This document shows positions 11,675-22,667 of a stretch of 64,000 nt of DNA, one piece after another (the first letter of the stretch is position 1; each line of letters begins with the position of its first letter). The DNA lies in the NCBI GenBank assembly GCA_014773175.1, contig VXCM01002038.1, forward strand, positions 9,845 through 73,844, given 5' to 3'. The notes below the pieces were generated by a model, which saw only the letters and a program-made list of their open reading frames with translations, searched no databases and had not been told where the DNA came from. The translations under genes were made by a program, and so were the position numbers. Source of the stretch: Lucifuga dentata. Its lineage: Eukaryota > Chordata > Actinopteri > Ophidiiformes > Bythitidae.

Positions 11675-11837
11675 AGGATGGAGGAAGAGGCTCAGTGCCA
11701 CTACAATGTGTGTGAGATCAGATCAACACTTTTCATTTAAATAAAACTGATGATCAACTGGGTATCGAACATATTGATCATTACACGTGAGCCAAATCCA
11801 ATTTAAAGCAGCACTCAGACTTCATGCCGCGGAAATT

Positions 11838-12178
11838 TACCAGTGACCAAAAAAGCTAACAGTGGGTAAAATTATAACTTTTTGTCTCGCTAAAAAAATA
11901 TGGCAGCAGTCCAGTGGAAAAAGAAGCTTTAAGAAACAATAAGAAAAAGCTCGACCCAAAATACAACATACTGACACGGCAATATTTTCCAAAGAAACTC
12001 TGCTGGTGACGTATGAACAGTGTTAGATTAGCTGCTACGCTAACTTCAGAGGAGTTCTTTGCATCAATTGCAGACTTGACGGGTCTGGTCATGCCTGACC
12101 TGCACTATTGTGTGAATATCATTATTGCAAAAATGCCATGAGATGATATGATTTAAGGCTATATTGCCAACCCTTACT
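11838..12178 (+). mobile_element. Family C element, decayed partial copy
   Basis: Carries family C words: GTGACCAAAAAAGCTAAC, GTATGAACAGTGTTAG, GCTGCTACGCTAACTTCAG, and the terminal-type word TATATTGCCAACCCT, which corresponds to TATCGCCCACCCT at the end of the 13.4 kb copy. Internal parts are missing or diverged. Confidence 0.55.
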
Positions 12179-12659
12179 GTGAATGTTCAGTGGAAAATAA
12201 GTCAGGTGTACTGCACATACACACACAATATATATATCTTTCAATGTGCTAGACAGGTTTGAGATCATCGCATTACTGCACCCACCAGAAAATGCAGCAG
12301 TGTGATCCAGGCTGTTCGTGTTAGATACGTAACACATCATCATCATGGTATAATCCATTGCCACCTATAGAAGAACAGACATCACACACACTTCCTGTGT
12401 CTCTCTGACCTTGTCTCCTCCAGATTTGGCATCATGTTCTTGTCATGTCGCAAACGCAACAAGCATCTGTTTGAGCTTTTAGCACACGGAGCTGAAAAGC
12501 TTTTCTGATGCAACTCAGCAGGTTACTGACCGCCATCGTTACCAAATCAAAGTGAAGCTTTTATTGTGTGACCCAACTGTGACACGTCATTCAGCATGTC
12601 TGTGCTTCATCAGTCATGTAAGTCATACAGGAAGAAAGGCTGCGTGTTAGAGCATTAAT

Positions 12660-13005
12660 AGATCACACGTGTGACGGTAGAGTTTGTCCACCTCTGTCTC
12701 TTATCGACAGAACACTTCGTTTGTGCTGAACACTGCAGTTGCACTTGGACAAAATCAACTATATGCAGACCGTTATGAGGAGGTGGTGTCTGTGTGGTTA
12801 CACACAAACTCTGGAATAATTTGTGGTGTGAATAAGCTCAGCAATATTCCCAAACCAGCTACAGATCAATCTATTGATTGATTAGATGCAGAGATGCTAA
12901 GTGTGTGTGGTTAACGTTAAGTAAACTCCACCTTTGATCAGATGGATTTTGAAAAGGTGGTAATACATCAAATTAGCTAACGTGTTCAGATGAACATGTT
13001 GAAGG
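12660..13005 (-). mobile_element. Family A interspersed repeat, copy 1
   Basis: Its reverse complement matches 40570-40960 and partly 18735-18925. Shared words in order are GTTCATCTGAACA, AAAGGTGGAGTTTA, TTAACGTTAA, CATCTCTGC, AATAGATTGAT and CCACCTCCTCA. No coding remnant is recognisable, so the class is unknown. Confidence 0.7.
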
Positions 13006-13433
13006 TTAGCATGATGATGAAAATACTCATGAATACTTATGACTCAAAATATGTGTCACTCTATGTGAGTCATTTTAGTCAGCATAACGATTTCATATAG
13101 ACTGGATCGTTGATTATGTGCTGTTCGTATTATTCTGTAGTATTTCCTTGTTTTGATCTTTGTAATTTACCTGTTTTCCGGTCATTTGAGGGGATCTCTC
13201 TTTGAATAGCCTCTACTGATGTTTCATTTTCCGTATATAATAAGGGTTTTTGGGTTTTTTTCCCTCATCTTCAGAGAGCTTGGGCTGTGCTGGGAACTGC
13301 TAATGTGTGGGTTGTAAACCCTTTGAGACGCTGATGTGATGTTGAGCTACAAATAAACCTGACTTGACTTGGTTGTATGGGGTCATTCCTATGTTCCCAA
13401 CTCTATGGACCATGGGAACATAGATGCACTCCT
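13006..13433. other. No gene seen; small hairpin at 13391-13421
   Basis: Non-coding. ATGTTCCCA (13391-13399) is followed after 13 bases by its perfect reverse complement TGGGAACAT (13413-13421). This could be the core of a very short MITE or a chance hairpin. Confidence 0.5.
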
Positions 13434-14293
13434 GGTTGTGTGTACTGTAGCTTTGCCATATCATATTGTTCAGGATACGGGTATAATTTTTTGTCATATC
13501 AGGATATTGACAATACTGTACATGTTGATGAACTTTCACGTCATACACAAGAAGTAACAAAATGATCATGTTCAGTATCGCAGTCAGCACCAAATAATTA
13601 GTTCCAAAAAAATGGAGGTACCTCTGCTGTTTGTAAGTCCTTCAGCTACAGGCTAACTGGCTACCAGCTCAAGGTGGAAACACAACAAATTAGTTTCTCC
13701 ACCTGAAGCAGAAACACCTGGTGAATACCAAGAAAGTCACATGAGGAGGAGAGCCAATCAGCTGATTTCAGACACAAAACAAACAGGAAGTGATGCTGAC
13801 TCAGTCAAGCATAGCTGGAGCGTTAGCTAGCTGTAGTTCCTGTGACAGAACAAGCTAACGGTGGAGTGAAATTAGCTTAGCGGTGACTTTTTATCGATGA
13901 TGACTTGTCGTCATGTAACAGTGTTAGCTTAGCTGCTAACAGTCTTAGCTTAGTGATCACGCTAACTCCAGTTGAGTTTTTGGCTTGTGGTGGATTTGGA
14001 CTTCAGAGCGTATTTAAGTTTAGCATCATAGAGGCTATTTAGCATCATAACCTGCCAAAGATCAGATCTGATGACATCATCAGTCATTTTATTTATGTTA
14101 ACAACTGAAGACCAGCAAGCTAATCTGAGTTATTATAGCTAAAATATTACAGGATTTACTTATTTATACGTTTACACTGATTCATTTTTACTCATGTTGC
14201 TAAGTTTGCAGGTTTGTTTACATCTAAAATCACCATGACAACACTGTTTAGTGTTACATCGTTCATATTGTCATAAATATCGCCCACCCTGAG
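13434..14293 (+). mobile_element. Family C element, near full-length copy
   Basis: About 860 bp from GCCATATCATATTGTTCAGG to ATAAATATCGCCCACCCT. It is the longest plus-orientation copy and is used here to define the family. The reverse complement is found at 22.7 and 54.5 kb over most of the length. The interior is rich in GCTAAC/GTTAGC words and contains AATCAGCTGATT and GATGACATCATC. The terminal GGTGGGCGATAT-type word is reminiscent of hAT ends, but I could not show matching inverted repeats or a target duplication. No transposase is visible. Confidence 0.75.
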
Positions 14294-15487
14294 CAAAAAC
14301 GACCTCTAACGCAATGTGCACAGGGACACATTCTGACATAATGTCAGCAACACACACACACAGTATTTCTTCTTTGGCGGTGAGGAAACCTGACTGAATC
14401 TGTGCTCAGTAATGTGAGAAGGGGCCTTAAAAAGCAGCAGATCTGAAACGTACAGACGTGTATACATGTACAAACCGCTGGGGTAATAATAAAAATGAAT
14501 TCTGAAGAAGTTTTGGGAAAAATCAGCTCCTCCCACAGCGAGGCAGCCTGATTAGAGCGAGCAGAGGAGCCACAGCCCGTATGGAAAACAAGCTGGGAAG
14601 CTGCCAGGCTGGAATCCAGTTGCCTGAGGCTGATCTGATCTAATTGGCAGCTGTCTGACATGTCAGCAGAGGCAGCGCTGCCATTTTGGGTCCTGATCAA
14701 AGGTGAACAGTGGCTGTTATGGTGGTTGGGGGGATGAAGGCAAGCAGAGCTGGGATGAGGGTCCAAACCCACTCCATTAGGCTCTGGCTCCCTCATTTGT
14801 CCCTGTGTGTGTGCGTGTGTGTGTGTGTGTGTGAGTGTGTGAGAGAGAGAGAGAGAGAGCGAGAGAGCAAATGCCATTCTGTCATCAGAGCCGTGCCAGC
14901 TGATGGCATGTCACTTTTAGCAGCTTGTTATCACTGAGGTTGTGACATCATTAGGAACGGGTTAGCATGTGTGCATGCAAGAACACACACACATACACAC
15001 ACACACATTCAGGGTGTGTTTGTGGCTTCCTGCAGCTAGTCTGGTCCCTCCTGCATTGTTGCTATGAGAGAATTTCCTGATGACAAATCCCCTCAGATGA
15101 CCCTCCGTTTGAATTCTTTGTGCATTTTATTCCTGAAAATGTGAAGCAGCCAGCCAATAAGACATGACATCTGAGCGCCATTTCAACCTCCAAACTTCAT
15201 TTCCACCTGGTCATGAAACCTCAGAGAGAAGTTATACACACAGGGAATCACTGTGTGTTCACATGCAGGATAATTTGATGTACTCAGATTAATAGGTATA
15301 TGGATGGAATTGAAAGGATTCTGCAGTTATTACAGTATGAGGAGAGTCCAGGTGAGGAAAATGACGTGCAGGTGTCTCTGATTATTGGACTTCCCCCCAA
15401 AACTGACCATTGTGGACATTGGACAAGTAGACACTGATGTCATGGGACTCCTGCCTTGAAGTACCGTAATAATGATTTCATATTGAT
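14294..15487. other. Unique non-coding sequence with TG/GA microsatellite
   Basis: A compound (TG)n(GA)n repeat occupies about 14804-14868, and a short CA tract lies near 14984-15007. The flanking blocks 14545-14705 and 15010-15220 are mixed-composition and repeat-free and could be conserved non-coding sequence. No gene is seen. The long open frames across the microsatellite come from the repeat. Confidence 0.4.
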
Positions 15488-15995
15488 TACCATATATACT
15501 GGAGTATAAGCCGACTCCCTGATTTTGGCCTGCAAATTTAGATTTTTACAGAAACCCGTATATAAGCCGACCCCACGATGTTGTTCCATGAATTTATTTG
15601 TTTAGAAAATTACCTGTTTTTCTGGTTATCGTCATAGTATTCCTGTGATTTTCTGAAAATAACCCACATACTGGTAAACAGCTGATTACCGTAACTGACA
15701 TTAGCTGACATTAACTTTTCCGGACTCCTCCTGCTTATCTGAATCGCCAAAGAGTTCGCCGTGTAATGTACGGTAAAGTACCACTATATGAAACGGCACT
15801 TTTATAAGTCGGCTCCGATTGGCCCATTATTTTGTCTTCGACCAATCACAGCAGAGCTTACTGGCTGCCGCAAAATGTGCTGGATAAGATGTTTAGTCAG
15901 GAAATATCGNCAATCACAGCAGAGCTTACTGGCTGCCGCAAAATGTGCTGGATAAGATGTTTAGTCAGGAAATATCGCATTCTAAAGTATGATTT
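15488..15995 (+). mobile_element. Family E DNA element, copy 1 (with N-join duplication)
   Basis: Begins TACCATATATACTGGAGTAT and contains a second copy of the motif GTATATAAGCCGAC. The reverse complement of its first 250 bp is at 42590-42831, with shared blocks such as AAATTACCTGTTTTTCTGG and CAGCTGATTACCGTAACTGAC. The element contains a single N at 15910 with perfect 67-bp copies at 15843-15909 and 15911-15977, which is an assembly join. Class is not certain; the start looks like a DNA-transposon terminus. Confidence 0.65.
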
Positions 15996-16159
15996 AAGCT
16001 ATTTTCCATGGGTAGTGGTAATAAAATAAACACAATATAAAAAAGTTATTTAAGCTAACCACAAAAAATAAATGAATAAATACATAATAATAATAATTAA
16101 ATGAAATTCCTTGCAGGATATGATGTTTCTACATGTTTGACTCAAACGCAAAACAAAAC

Positions 16160-16318
16160 CTAATTTTTTTTTTTATACTGCCTTTGTTTTCTGAGAGAGG
16201 GAAGGGGGNGGGGGGGGGAGAGAGAGAGAGCTCATTAGAAGAAGGCTAAAATATGAATGCTGTTTGAAAGCATGAGAGGAGGAGGAGGAGGAGGAGGAGG
16301 AAGAAAAGAGAAATAACA
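16160..16318. repeat. Purine-rich low-complexity tract
   Basis: A G homopolymer with an N at 16209, a GA run, and a (GGA)n run at about 16275-16300. Simple sequence only. Confidence 0.8.
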
Positions 16319-16393
16319 GGAAAATGAAGGCTCAGGCTAATTTAAATAAGGCTAAATTAATTGACTTTCTGTTTTTAACTACCATGCAATTAC

Positions 16394-16417
16394 ACACACA
16401 CACACACACACACACAG
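16394..16417. repeat. (CA)n microsatellite
   Basis: Uninterrupted CA dinucleotide repeat of about 12 units. Confidence 0.9.
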
Positions 16418-16820
16418 AAAACCAAAGGGGGTAGAAAAGGCTGATATAGAGCTTACAACCCCGATGATGAGAGGAATATCGGGATAATGGAGCAGCACGT
16501 AGCGTCGTTAGCCTGAGCACGTTGGCTTCAGCACATTTACAAATTATAGCTCCTGCAACAAAATATGAGAACCCTTCCCAGAAACAACACATGTAACATA
16601 AATAAATGGCTTAAAAGACATATTTGAAATGAAATTACAAAATGGCAATAATAAGGCGCGGAAGGTTTGAGCCAAAACTGCTCAAAGCATGTAAGGCTGC
16701 AAAGTGGGACGTGATGCTCAGTTTGTCAGAACTTCAGTTCTCTGTGTTTCTCTGCTTAGGAATACAGTAAACTGGTTTTACTTCAGATACTTCAAATACT
16801 AGTTCAGTAAGAGTTATTAA

Positions 16821-17055
16821 GTTAGCATACCTGGTGTTATGTTAGCATGCATGGTGTTAAGTTAGCATGCCTGGTGTGAAGTTAGCATACCTGGTGTTAT
16901 GTTAGCATGCATGGTGTTAAGTTAGCATACCTGGTGTTATGTTAGCATACCTGGTGTTAAGTTAGCATATCTGGCGTTAAGGTAGCATACCTGGTGTTAA
17001 ATTAGCATACCTGGTGTTAAATTAGCATAGCTGGTGTTAAGTTAACATACCTGGT
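16821..17055. repeat. 20-bp minisatellite (unit GTTAGCATACCTGGTGTTAA)
   Basis: Nearly twelve direct units in exact 20-bp register starting at 16821. Variants are GCATGC/GCATAC and TTAT/TTAA, and the later units degrade (ATTAGCATAG, GTTAACATAC). It shares the GTTAGC word that is common in family C and in the 40-bp array, but the unit itself is different. Confidence 0.95.
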
Positions 17056-18172
17056 ATACATATGTGTAGTGGTGTATAAATGCAGGTATATGGTGTATAC
17101 CCGCCTCTAAAAAAGTGGATTTACTGTATAACCACCTACAAATATTCAGAAATCTGTAGCAGTCACAGGAGAAGTGTTGCTTATACGCAGGAATACGATA
17201 TGTGGTGCTGAGGGGCTTTTGTTCCCTGACTATTATTTTTAAGGCATTACTTCCTCCTAAGCAAAAGGAGTACTGCACTGAAATGGCACCAAGCTCGGGA
17301 GAAGCTCTACCTTAAGGCCACACTCAGGGAACAGAAATCCCCTGACTTCTGTCAATCCTTAACCCACGAGCTTCACTGAGGATCTAAAATTGATGATTAA
17401 AACACAACAATCTAATTTATTGCGCACAGCGACAACTTCAGAGTTCTGAACTTGTTTAGTGGCATTTCAGAATATGCACACTTCTTCTACTGAAGTATTT
17501 GTAAATCCCCAAGTTTCTTCAACCTTATTTAACATTGAACTAGTCAAAGTCCAGTTTAAAGCCAGCTTAACAAAACTAGGTATTTTCTGTCATTTGTTAG
17601 TCTTAAATTCTGCACTTTTCTGAAAGCCTTAAAGGTAAAATTTGCAATATGTACTGGCTCTTTGCACAAAATTACCATACTGTTACCTCATAGGAATTGT
17701 TTTACTAAAAAAAAAAGAAAAAAAAATTAAAAAACGTAACAAAGAATTAAAATGTGTGTTTATTGGTCTTGTACTGACGACTTCTGCGTGCAGTAACACA
17801 GATGAAAGTGTGAGTTTGTGTTCTGGAAGGCATGGATCTCCTCAAACTCCAAAGACTCGCTCTTAAGTAGGTGTCCTGCCTTGTTATGCACAGCATCCGC
17901 CGCGTCTATGACACTGTAATATATTTGTCTGTCACTCTTTTGCTTTCCCCTGAGTAGCTTGATGAATGTAGTGAGCTGAATAATCCCCCACACACTCGCT
18001 GCTTCACACCATCACCAGAATAAGAAGCAGATCCTCCTTCTGCTCCAATAAGGTACAAATATTGTCACAATGGCAGCAGGGTGATCCAGCAAAGTGACAC
18101 CTTTTACGACTACAAGGGACAAGCTTACAGGCTGGGACTGAAGTTAAACTTGAATTAGGAATTTTATGGCAG
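17056..18172. other. No gene seen
   Basis: Non-coding with an A-rich run at 17706-17735. No element recognised. Confidence 0.5.
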
Positions 18173-18179
18173 TGCTTAA

Positions 18180-18718
18180 AGGACCATACCGTAATTTTGA
18201 ATGTTTAAACCCGACAAATGCTTTCCACCTAAACATTACATTACTGACAACCATTTTCCAAAACACAAAAACATGTATTTTAATTTTCGTGTTATCCTCT
18301 AATCTTTCAAAATCAAATGTTGAGGTGATGCACACACCTTAAAATTCAATGTTTCTCCTGCTAACACCTACACACGACTTAAGAAGGAACGTTTATTTTA
18401 CTGTCTCAGTGAAAGCTGTCTTCTTCTGGGACTATATTTTCTGGCAGAGACATACATTTTCTCTGTGATGGATCAGTTAAATTAAGTAACTTTGACAAGA
18501 AATAATTGTTCTCTGTGATGGATTATTTATCTCAACACATTTCAAGTCTCTACAAGTTGATTTTTATAGTGCCATGGAATGAACTGAAACCAATGGCAGT
18601 CTGGAAGGTAGGAAAAACAATTCTAATATTTTTGGGAAATGATCATCAGTAATGTAACATGTATGAAAAATTAATATATTAGGCTCAAACATGCTAAATG
18701 CTTGACTGGTATGGCTCT
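18180..18718. mobile_element. Family D MITE (TTAA-flanked), copy 2
   Basis: TTAA at 18176-18179 is followed by AGGACCATACC. The right end reads GGTATGGCTCT followed by TTAA (18719-18722). The terminal repeats AGGACCATACC and AGAGCCATACC therefore match at 9 of 11 positions, directly bounded by TTAA on both sides. A TTAA target is the signature of piggyBac-type transposition. At 539 bp with no coding capacity this is a non-autonomous copy. Confidence 0.85.
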
Positions 18719-18734
18719 TTAACAGCATAAGGGT

Positions 18735-18925
18735 GATCATGAAAGGTGGAGTTTACTTAACGTGAACCACACACACACACACACACACCTACATCTCTGC
18801 TGCTAATAAATCGATAGATTGATCTGGAGTTGTTCTGAAGTCGTGCAGATCGTTTTCAGACAATGAAATTCTCTAGGGTTTGTTGAGAAGCAGAGGTAGA
18901 CCACCTCCTCAAAATGCTCATGCTG
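18735..18925 (+). mobile_element. Family A interspersed repeat, partial copy 2
   Basis: Starts with GATCATGAAAGGTGGAGTTTA immediately after the D MITE and continues through TTAACGTGAACCACAC, CATCTCTGCTGCT and AATAAATCGATAGATTGATC to CCACCTCCTCAAAATG. It corresponds to the middle of the 40.6 kb copy and contains a (CA)n expansion. Confidence 0.65.
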
Positions 18926-19018
18926 CCCTTCCTCGCCTCTTCACCTGACCAGTCATTGATGAAGACTCATTTATGTCATGCAGACATAATCTGCATGGTT
19001 TCAAATTTCATGTGGTCA

Positions 19019-20290
19019 TAGGGCTGGACGATATGGAAAAAAATTTTATCACGATATTTTTTTAAATATATTGATCGATATCGATATATATCGCGATATG
19101 GCAAAGATTCTGCTGCACTGAACTTAAAATTTATTTTAACAATTTCTTTATACATGTTCTGAACATAAAAAATACCCAACTGAAAATGAACTGAAAAATC
19201 TCTCTTTTTCAACAGTCTGCATTGGCATCATATCTTTTCCAATAAAGAACGCAATGTCTTCGTAAAACGAGCCGTTTTCTGATTTTTGTTTTGAAATAGG
19301 AAATCAGAAAACAAAAGAGCCGTTTTTAAGCTAAGTTGCAAGCTAGCTAACAGATGCTGTGCCAGCAGGTGTGTTGCACTGTGAGTACATAAACCAAGAC
19401 ACAATCAGACAAAATCAAAATCAGACAAAAATAAGACAAATTTGAGCACCTGAAATATCCAGCTTATTTTTCTCCATCTTTCATTGTCACCTGTTTAGCA
19501 CCCTGAAAGAGTAGGAATGACTCCATCATCCATCCGTCCATCCTCCATAGCTGTGTTGGCAGTTCCTCTTCTTCTTTCGGATTTTTGGCAGATGATGTCA
19601 CCTTTGCTCATTGGACAATGAAAATATGTCTAGCCAATCAGATGACTCATTTTCCATTTTCCGATTTTCTATGACAAAACGAAAAACGGCTTTTTCCGTT
19701 TTCCCATTCCTAACCGAAAATCATTTAGCCGTTATGAACACGGACCAGTGTGTTGGTGTGGAGCGTCTCGTTGCTGCGTGTCCCGGGGGACGGGTTTGAA
19801 GTAGNCACGGACCAGTGTGTTGGTGTGGAGCGTCTCGTTGCTGCGTGTCCCGGGGGACGGGTTTGAAGTAGCCGCTGTGACCCGTGAAGCGGCTGCACTC
19901 TGATGGCAGCCTTCAGACGGTAAAATAAGTTTGTTGTACAGCCGTGCTTCATCAGCGCTGCTTTCCTTTCTTAGTCATCATCAGATTTTTTTTTCCTCTG
20001 GAGTTCCATCGCTTTCTGACATCTTTGACTTTCGCTCAGATATCACCATCGCTGTGTTCACCGGCGTTTAGCAAGACGCTGCTTTGAGGAAGTGGGCGGG
20101 TTGTTATTATGACTGCCACCTGATTGGCTAGTTTGTTCCAGTTCTGACACGGCATTGGCTGTTGGACCTGTCATTAACTTCCTGTATTCAAGCACTATTT
20201 TATATTGATTTTATAATGGCGGCCTTATTTTTATATCGAAGATTTTTTAATATCGCGATATGATTTTATATCGTTTATCGTCCAACCCTG
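19019..20290. mobile_element. hAT-like non-autonomous element (1.27 kb)
   Basis: Ends are TAGGGCTGGACGATAT and, read inward from the right, CAGGGTTGGACGATAAACGATAT. The flanking octamers TGTGGTCA (19011-19018) and TGTGGTCG (20291-20298) match at 7 of 8, the hAT target size. AT-rich terminal regions hold repeated TATCGCGATAT/CGATATCGATAT words. The interior has no transposase. It contains the N-join at 19805 with perfect 66-bp copies (19739-19804 and 19806-19871), so the true element is about 67 bp shorter. Confidence 0.85.
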
Positions 20291-20298
20291 TGTGGTCG

Positions 20299-20756
20299 CA
20301 CCCTCAATTGCGACCTTTGCAGTCGCTGTTATGGCAGCAATTACATGAGATTTTCCACATGTTCCACTGTTGCATCTGTGTTAAACATAAAGCTTTACTG
20401 TCAGTAACAGGACAGCAGACAGGAAGCAAGCTAACCCAAAGAGAAAAGGCAGGAAAACTGTAAAGCAGCACATTATGCAAGCAGGAAAATCAGGACGAAG
20501 GCTGGAGTGCAGAGAAAACATCGATGAGTCGCTGGTTCATATGACAAGATTTTTCATATGTTATGTAGAACATGTGAGATTCAGAATGTGAAATGATGCA
20601 CTGCAGTTTTTGGTGCTCTCACTTAAAACAGATTGATTCTAGTTACAATCAACCAGATTTCAGACCCTCTAAACCAAAATTACCACAAAACAGGACTTTA
20701 GCCAAAACAAGCATGGCTGTGCTAATTGTTACACTCTTCTGCATTGAAAAAAAAAA
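20299..20756. other. No gene seen
   Basis: Non-coding. GGTCGCA and TGCGACC form a small inverted repeat at 20293-20315, overlapping the target duplication of the preceding element. Nothing else is recognised. Confidence 0.5.
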
Positions 20757-21028
20757 GACAAAATGGAAGACGTCATGGTAACGGCTGAACGGCCTGTACA
20801 GTGTATGCATCCATATAAATCCAGTGTTTCCCACAGGATGAAAATTTACTTTTAGCGGTGGGCAGGCATGCCGTGTGTCCAAGCCCCCCAGGTACGATCC
20901 TGTTTTATTCTCTCAAATAGAAATATACATATACAAAACATGTCGTAGTTCATCTTCTCGCTGTGTGTGTGTGTCAGTGTCTGTGTGCGTGTGACAGCAG
21001 TGTCACAGTTGTATCTTACTGTAAATAC

Positions 21029-21310
21029 AGAAATCTGTCTGTGGCACCAACATCTCTAGACCCCGTCATGTATGAAGCTGATATTGAGCAGGTTTATTGT
21101 TCAGGACCCAAGGACGTGCAGCGTCACGTGTGAAGTTGTTTGGATGAGCGGTTCTCAAACTGAGCTGTGCTGGTAAAAAGTAGTCCGTGCAGCAGGATAC
21201 GCTCCAGATGCGGCGGCAGGCGGCAGCATATGCACCGCTCCACGGCCACTTATGGCAGACTGCGGCAAACGCCATAAGGTTTGAGCAGGCATGTTTTTAA
21301 CGGGCACTGC
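21029..21310 (+). mobile_element. Family B repeat, copy 1
   Basis: Runs from CTGTCTGTGGCACCAACATC through GATGAGCGGTTCTCAAACTG to AACGGGCACTGCACT. Aligns over its length with the copies at 34.1, 41.8 and 58.1 kb. Followed directly by a polypyrimidine tract. Confidence 0.85.
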
Positions 21311-21404
21311 ACTTTTTCTTTTTTCTCTCTTTTTTCACCTTTTTTTTACTTTTTTTTTCCCTTTTTTCTTTTTTTCTGTTTTCTTTTCTTTTCTTTCCTT
21401 TTTT
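21306..21404. repeat. Polypyrimidine tract
   Basis: About 100 bp of almost pure T with interspersed C on the plus strand, directly after family B copy 1. The stretch is bounded by related TG-rich blocks that both contain GTGACAGCAGTGTCAC, at 20991 and 21428. This is compatible with a long duplication around an insertion. Confidence 0.8.
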
Positions 21405-21561
21405 GCAGTGTGTCAGTGTGTGTGTGTGTGACAGCAGTGTCACAGTTGAATTCTTTTTAAGGCTGGCTCTACCTTCCGTCCCGCAGTTTGGATTTTATCT
21501 TATAGTCTACCTGGGCGGGTCTTCATCTACCTGTGTTTCCCATACATAAGCTCTACTGAGA

Positions 21562-21700
21562 TTTTTCATCCAAACAACTTCACACGTGACGCTGCACGTC
21601 ATTGGTTCCTGATCAATAAACCTGCTGAATATCAGCTTCATACATGACGGGTTCTAGAGATGTTGGTGCTACAGACAGAGATTGCTGTCCTTATAGTTAG
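21562..21700 (-). mobile_element. Family B repeat, truncated copy 2
   Basis: Inverted relative to copy 1. It starts at ATCCAAACAACTTCACACG, that is, truncated within the family, and runs to GATGTTGGTGCTACAGACAG. It continues with a flank also seen next to the copy at 58.9 kb. Confidence 0.8.
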
Positions 21701-21875
21701 ATGTTGATTAATGTGTGTTAAAATGAAACATACATGTCGTGGTTCATCTGCTCGAGAAGATGAACATGTATGGCTTTACTTGGGCCGGCCGCCCAAATAA
21801 AGCCTATGTATGGGTACCACTGAAGTCTATTAAGGGTCGTAAATTTTATCTAATGAACAAACTATATATTTATTG

Positions 21876-22664
21876 CATGGGTTTTGTATTCTTATGATGT
21901 AGTTGTTGTTGCATTATGACCTCTAGGTTTTCAGTCAGCGCGTCTGCAAGTCGATCACGCTGCAGTCGGCATCCTCGGGTTCCCCTCAAAGTCCACAATG
22001 TCAGGGCCAGGTTGGATTGTATTTATTGAACTTGTTTCATAATTGCGATTTGCTTCTGAGCAGATCAGAGGAAGTAACACATGCATGAACAGATGTCACA
22101 CTGCAGGAAAATCTGGAAAGATAACCTTTAGAGCCATGAAAGCATCTGGACTTTGCGTCAGAAAGGAGGGAATCAGGTCATCTAGTCGCGTGCCGCCTCT
22201 CATACTGAGATGATCTCTGGTATTGTCATAGATGCATAGAATGCATATGGAACATGGAACTCTGCTTTCCACTGAGAGCTCGTTTTCAGAGCTCTGCTAA
22301 CTTCTTCAATTCCAACAGTATGCTCCGTTTTTCATCCCAACTCTCCATCCATCTCTGTCTGTATCCGTGGTTACCTGTAGGTCTCCGGGGGAGGGGGAAG
22401 GAGGATGAAGTATAGTGCAGGTGGAGTAAACAGCGTATCCCCCGGCAACCCATTAGCCAAAATCCCCACCCTCGCTACCTTATCCCGCCTTTATTTAGGT
22501 TGATATTAATTAGTTATCTGAGTTGCAGCTCTAACCTGCTTTTCTGTTCATGTTAACTCCCACATCTCTCTGCTAACATCCATTACTGCTGCCTGAGCTA
22601 ATCATTGCTGCCGTGTCCTGCTAGATAAAAAAGTGATTTATTATCTGTAGGTAGTAGCTGTGAG
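21876..22664. other. Unique non-coding sequence; candidate conserved block 22380-22630
   Basis: No gene seen. The block around 22430-22630 has repeat-free, homeodomain-type content (TTGATATTAATTAGTTATC, CTAATCATTGCTG) and the texture of a vertebrate conserved non-coding element. This is an impression only. Confidence 0.25.
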
Positions 22665-22667
22665 AAA

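Larger units (their letters stand above)
20757..21875 (+). mobile_element. Family H element split by a 1-kb composite insertion
   Basis: The left part (20757-20820) and the right part (21822-21875) together match the continuous 25863-25966 sequence: ATGGAAGACGTCATGGTAACGG ... ATGCATCCATATAA, then GAAGTCTATTA ... GTAAATTTTATCTAATGAAC. The roughly 1-kb insert begins with CAGTGTTTCCCACAGG, an hAT-type terminus, and ends with GCCTATGTATGGG. The latter is inverted relative to CCCATACATAAGC at 21540. Within the insert are two family B copies in opposite orientation and a polypyrimidine tract. The order of insertions inside is not fully resolved. Confidence 0.5.

Noticed and set aside
12406..12508. 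Possible exon after CTTGTCTCCTCCAG at 12421
   Set aside because: The acceptor looks good and one frame reads FGIMFLSCRKRNKHLFELL, but it stops soon after and no consensus donor lies in range.
14344..14937. 177-codon minus frame and an opposing plus frame
   Set aside because: Both pass through a (TG)n(GA)n microsatellite giving His/Thr or Val/Cys runs, with no domain outside it.
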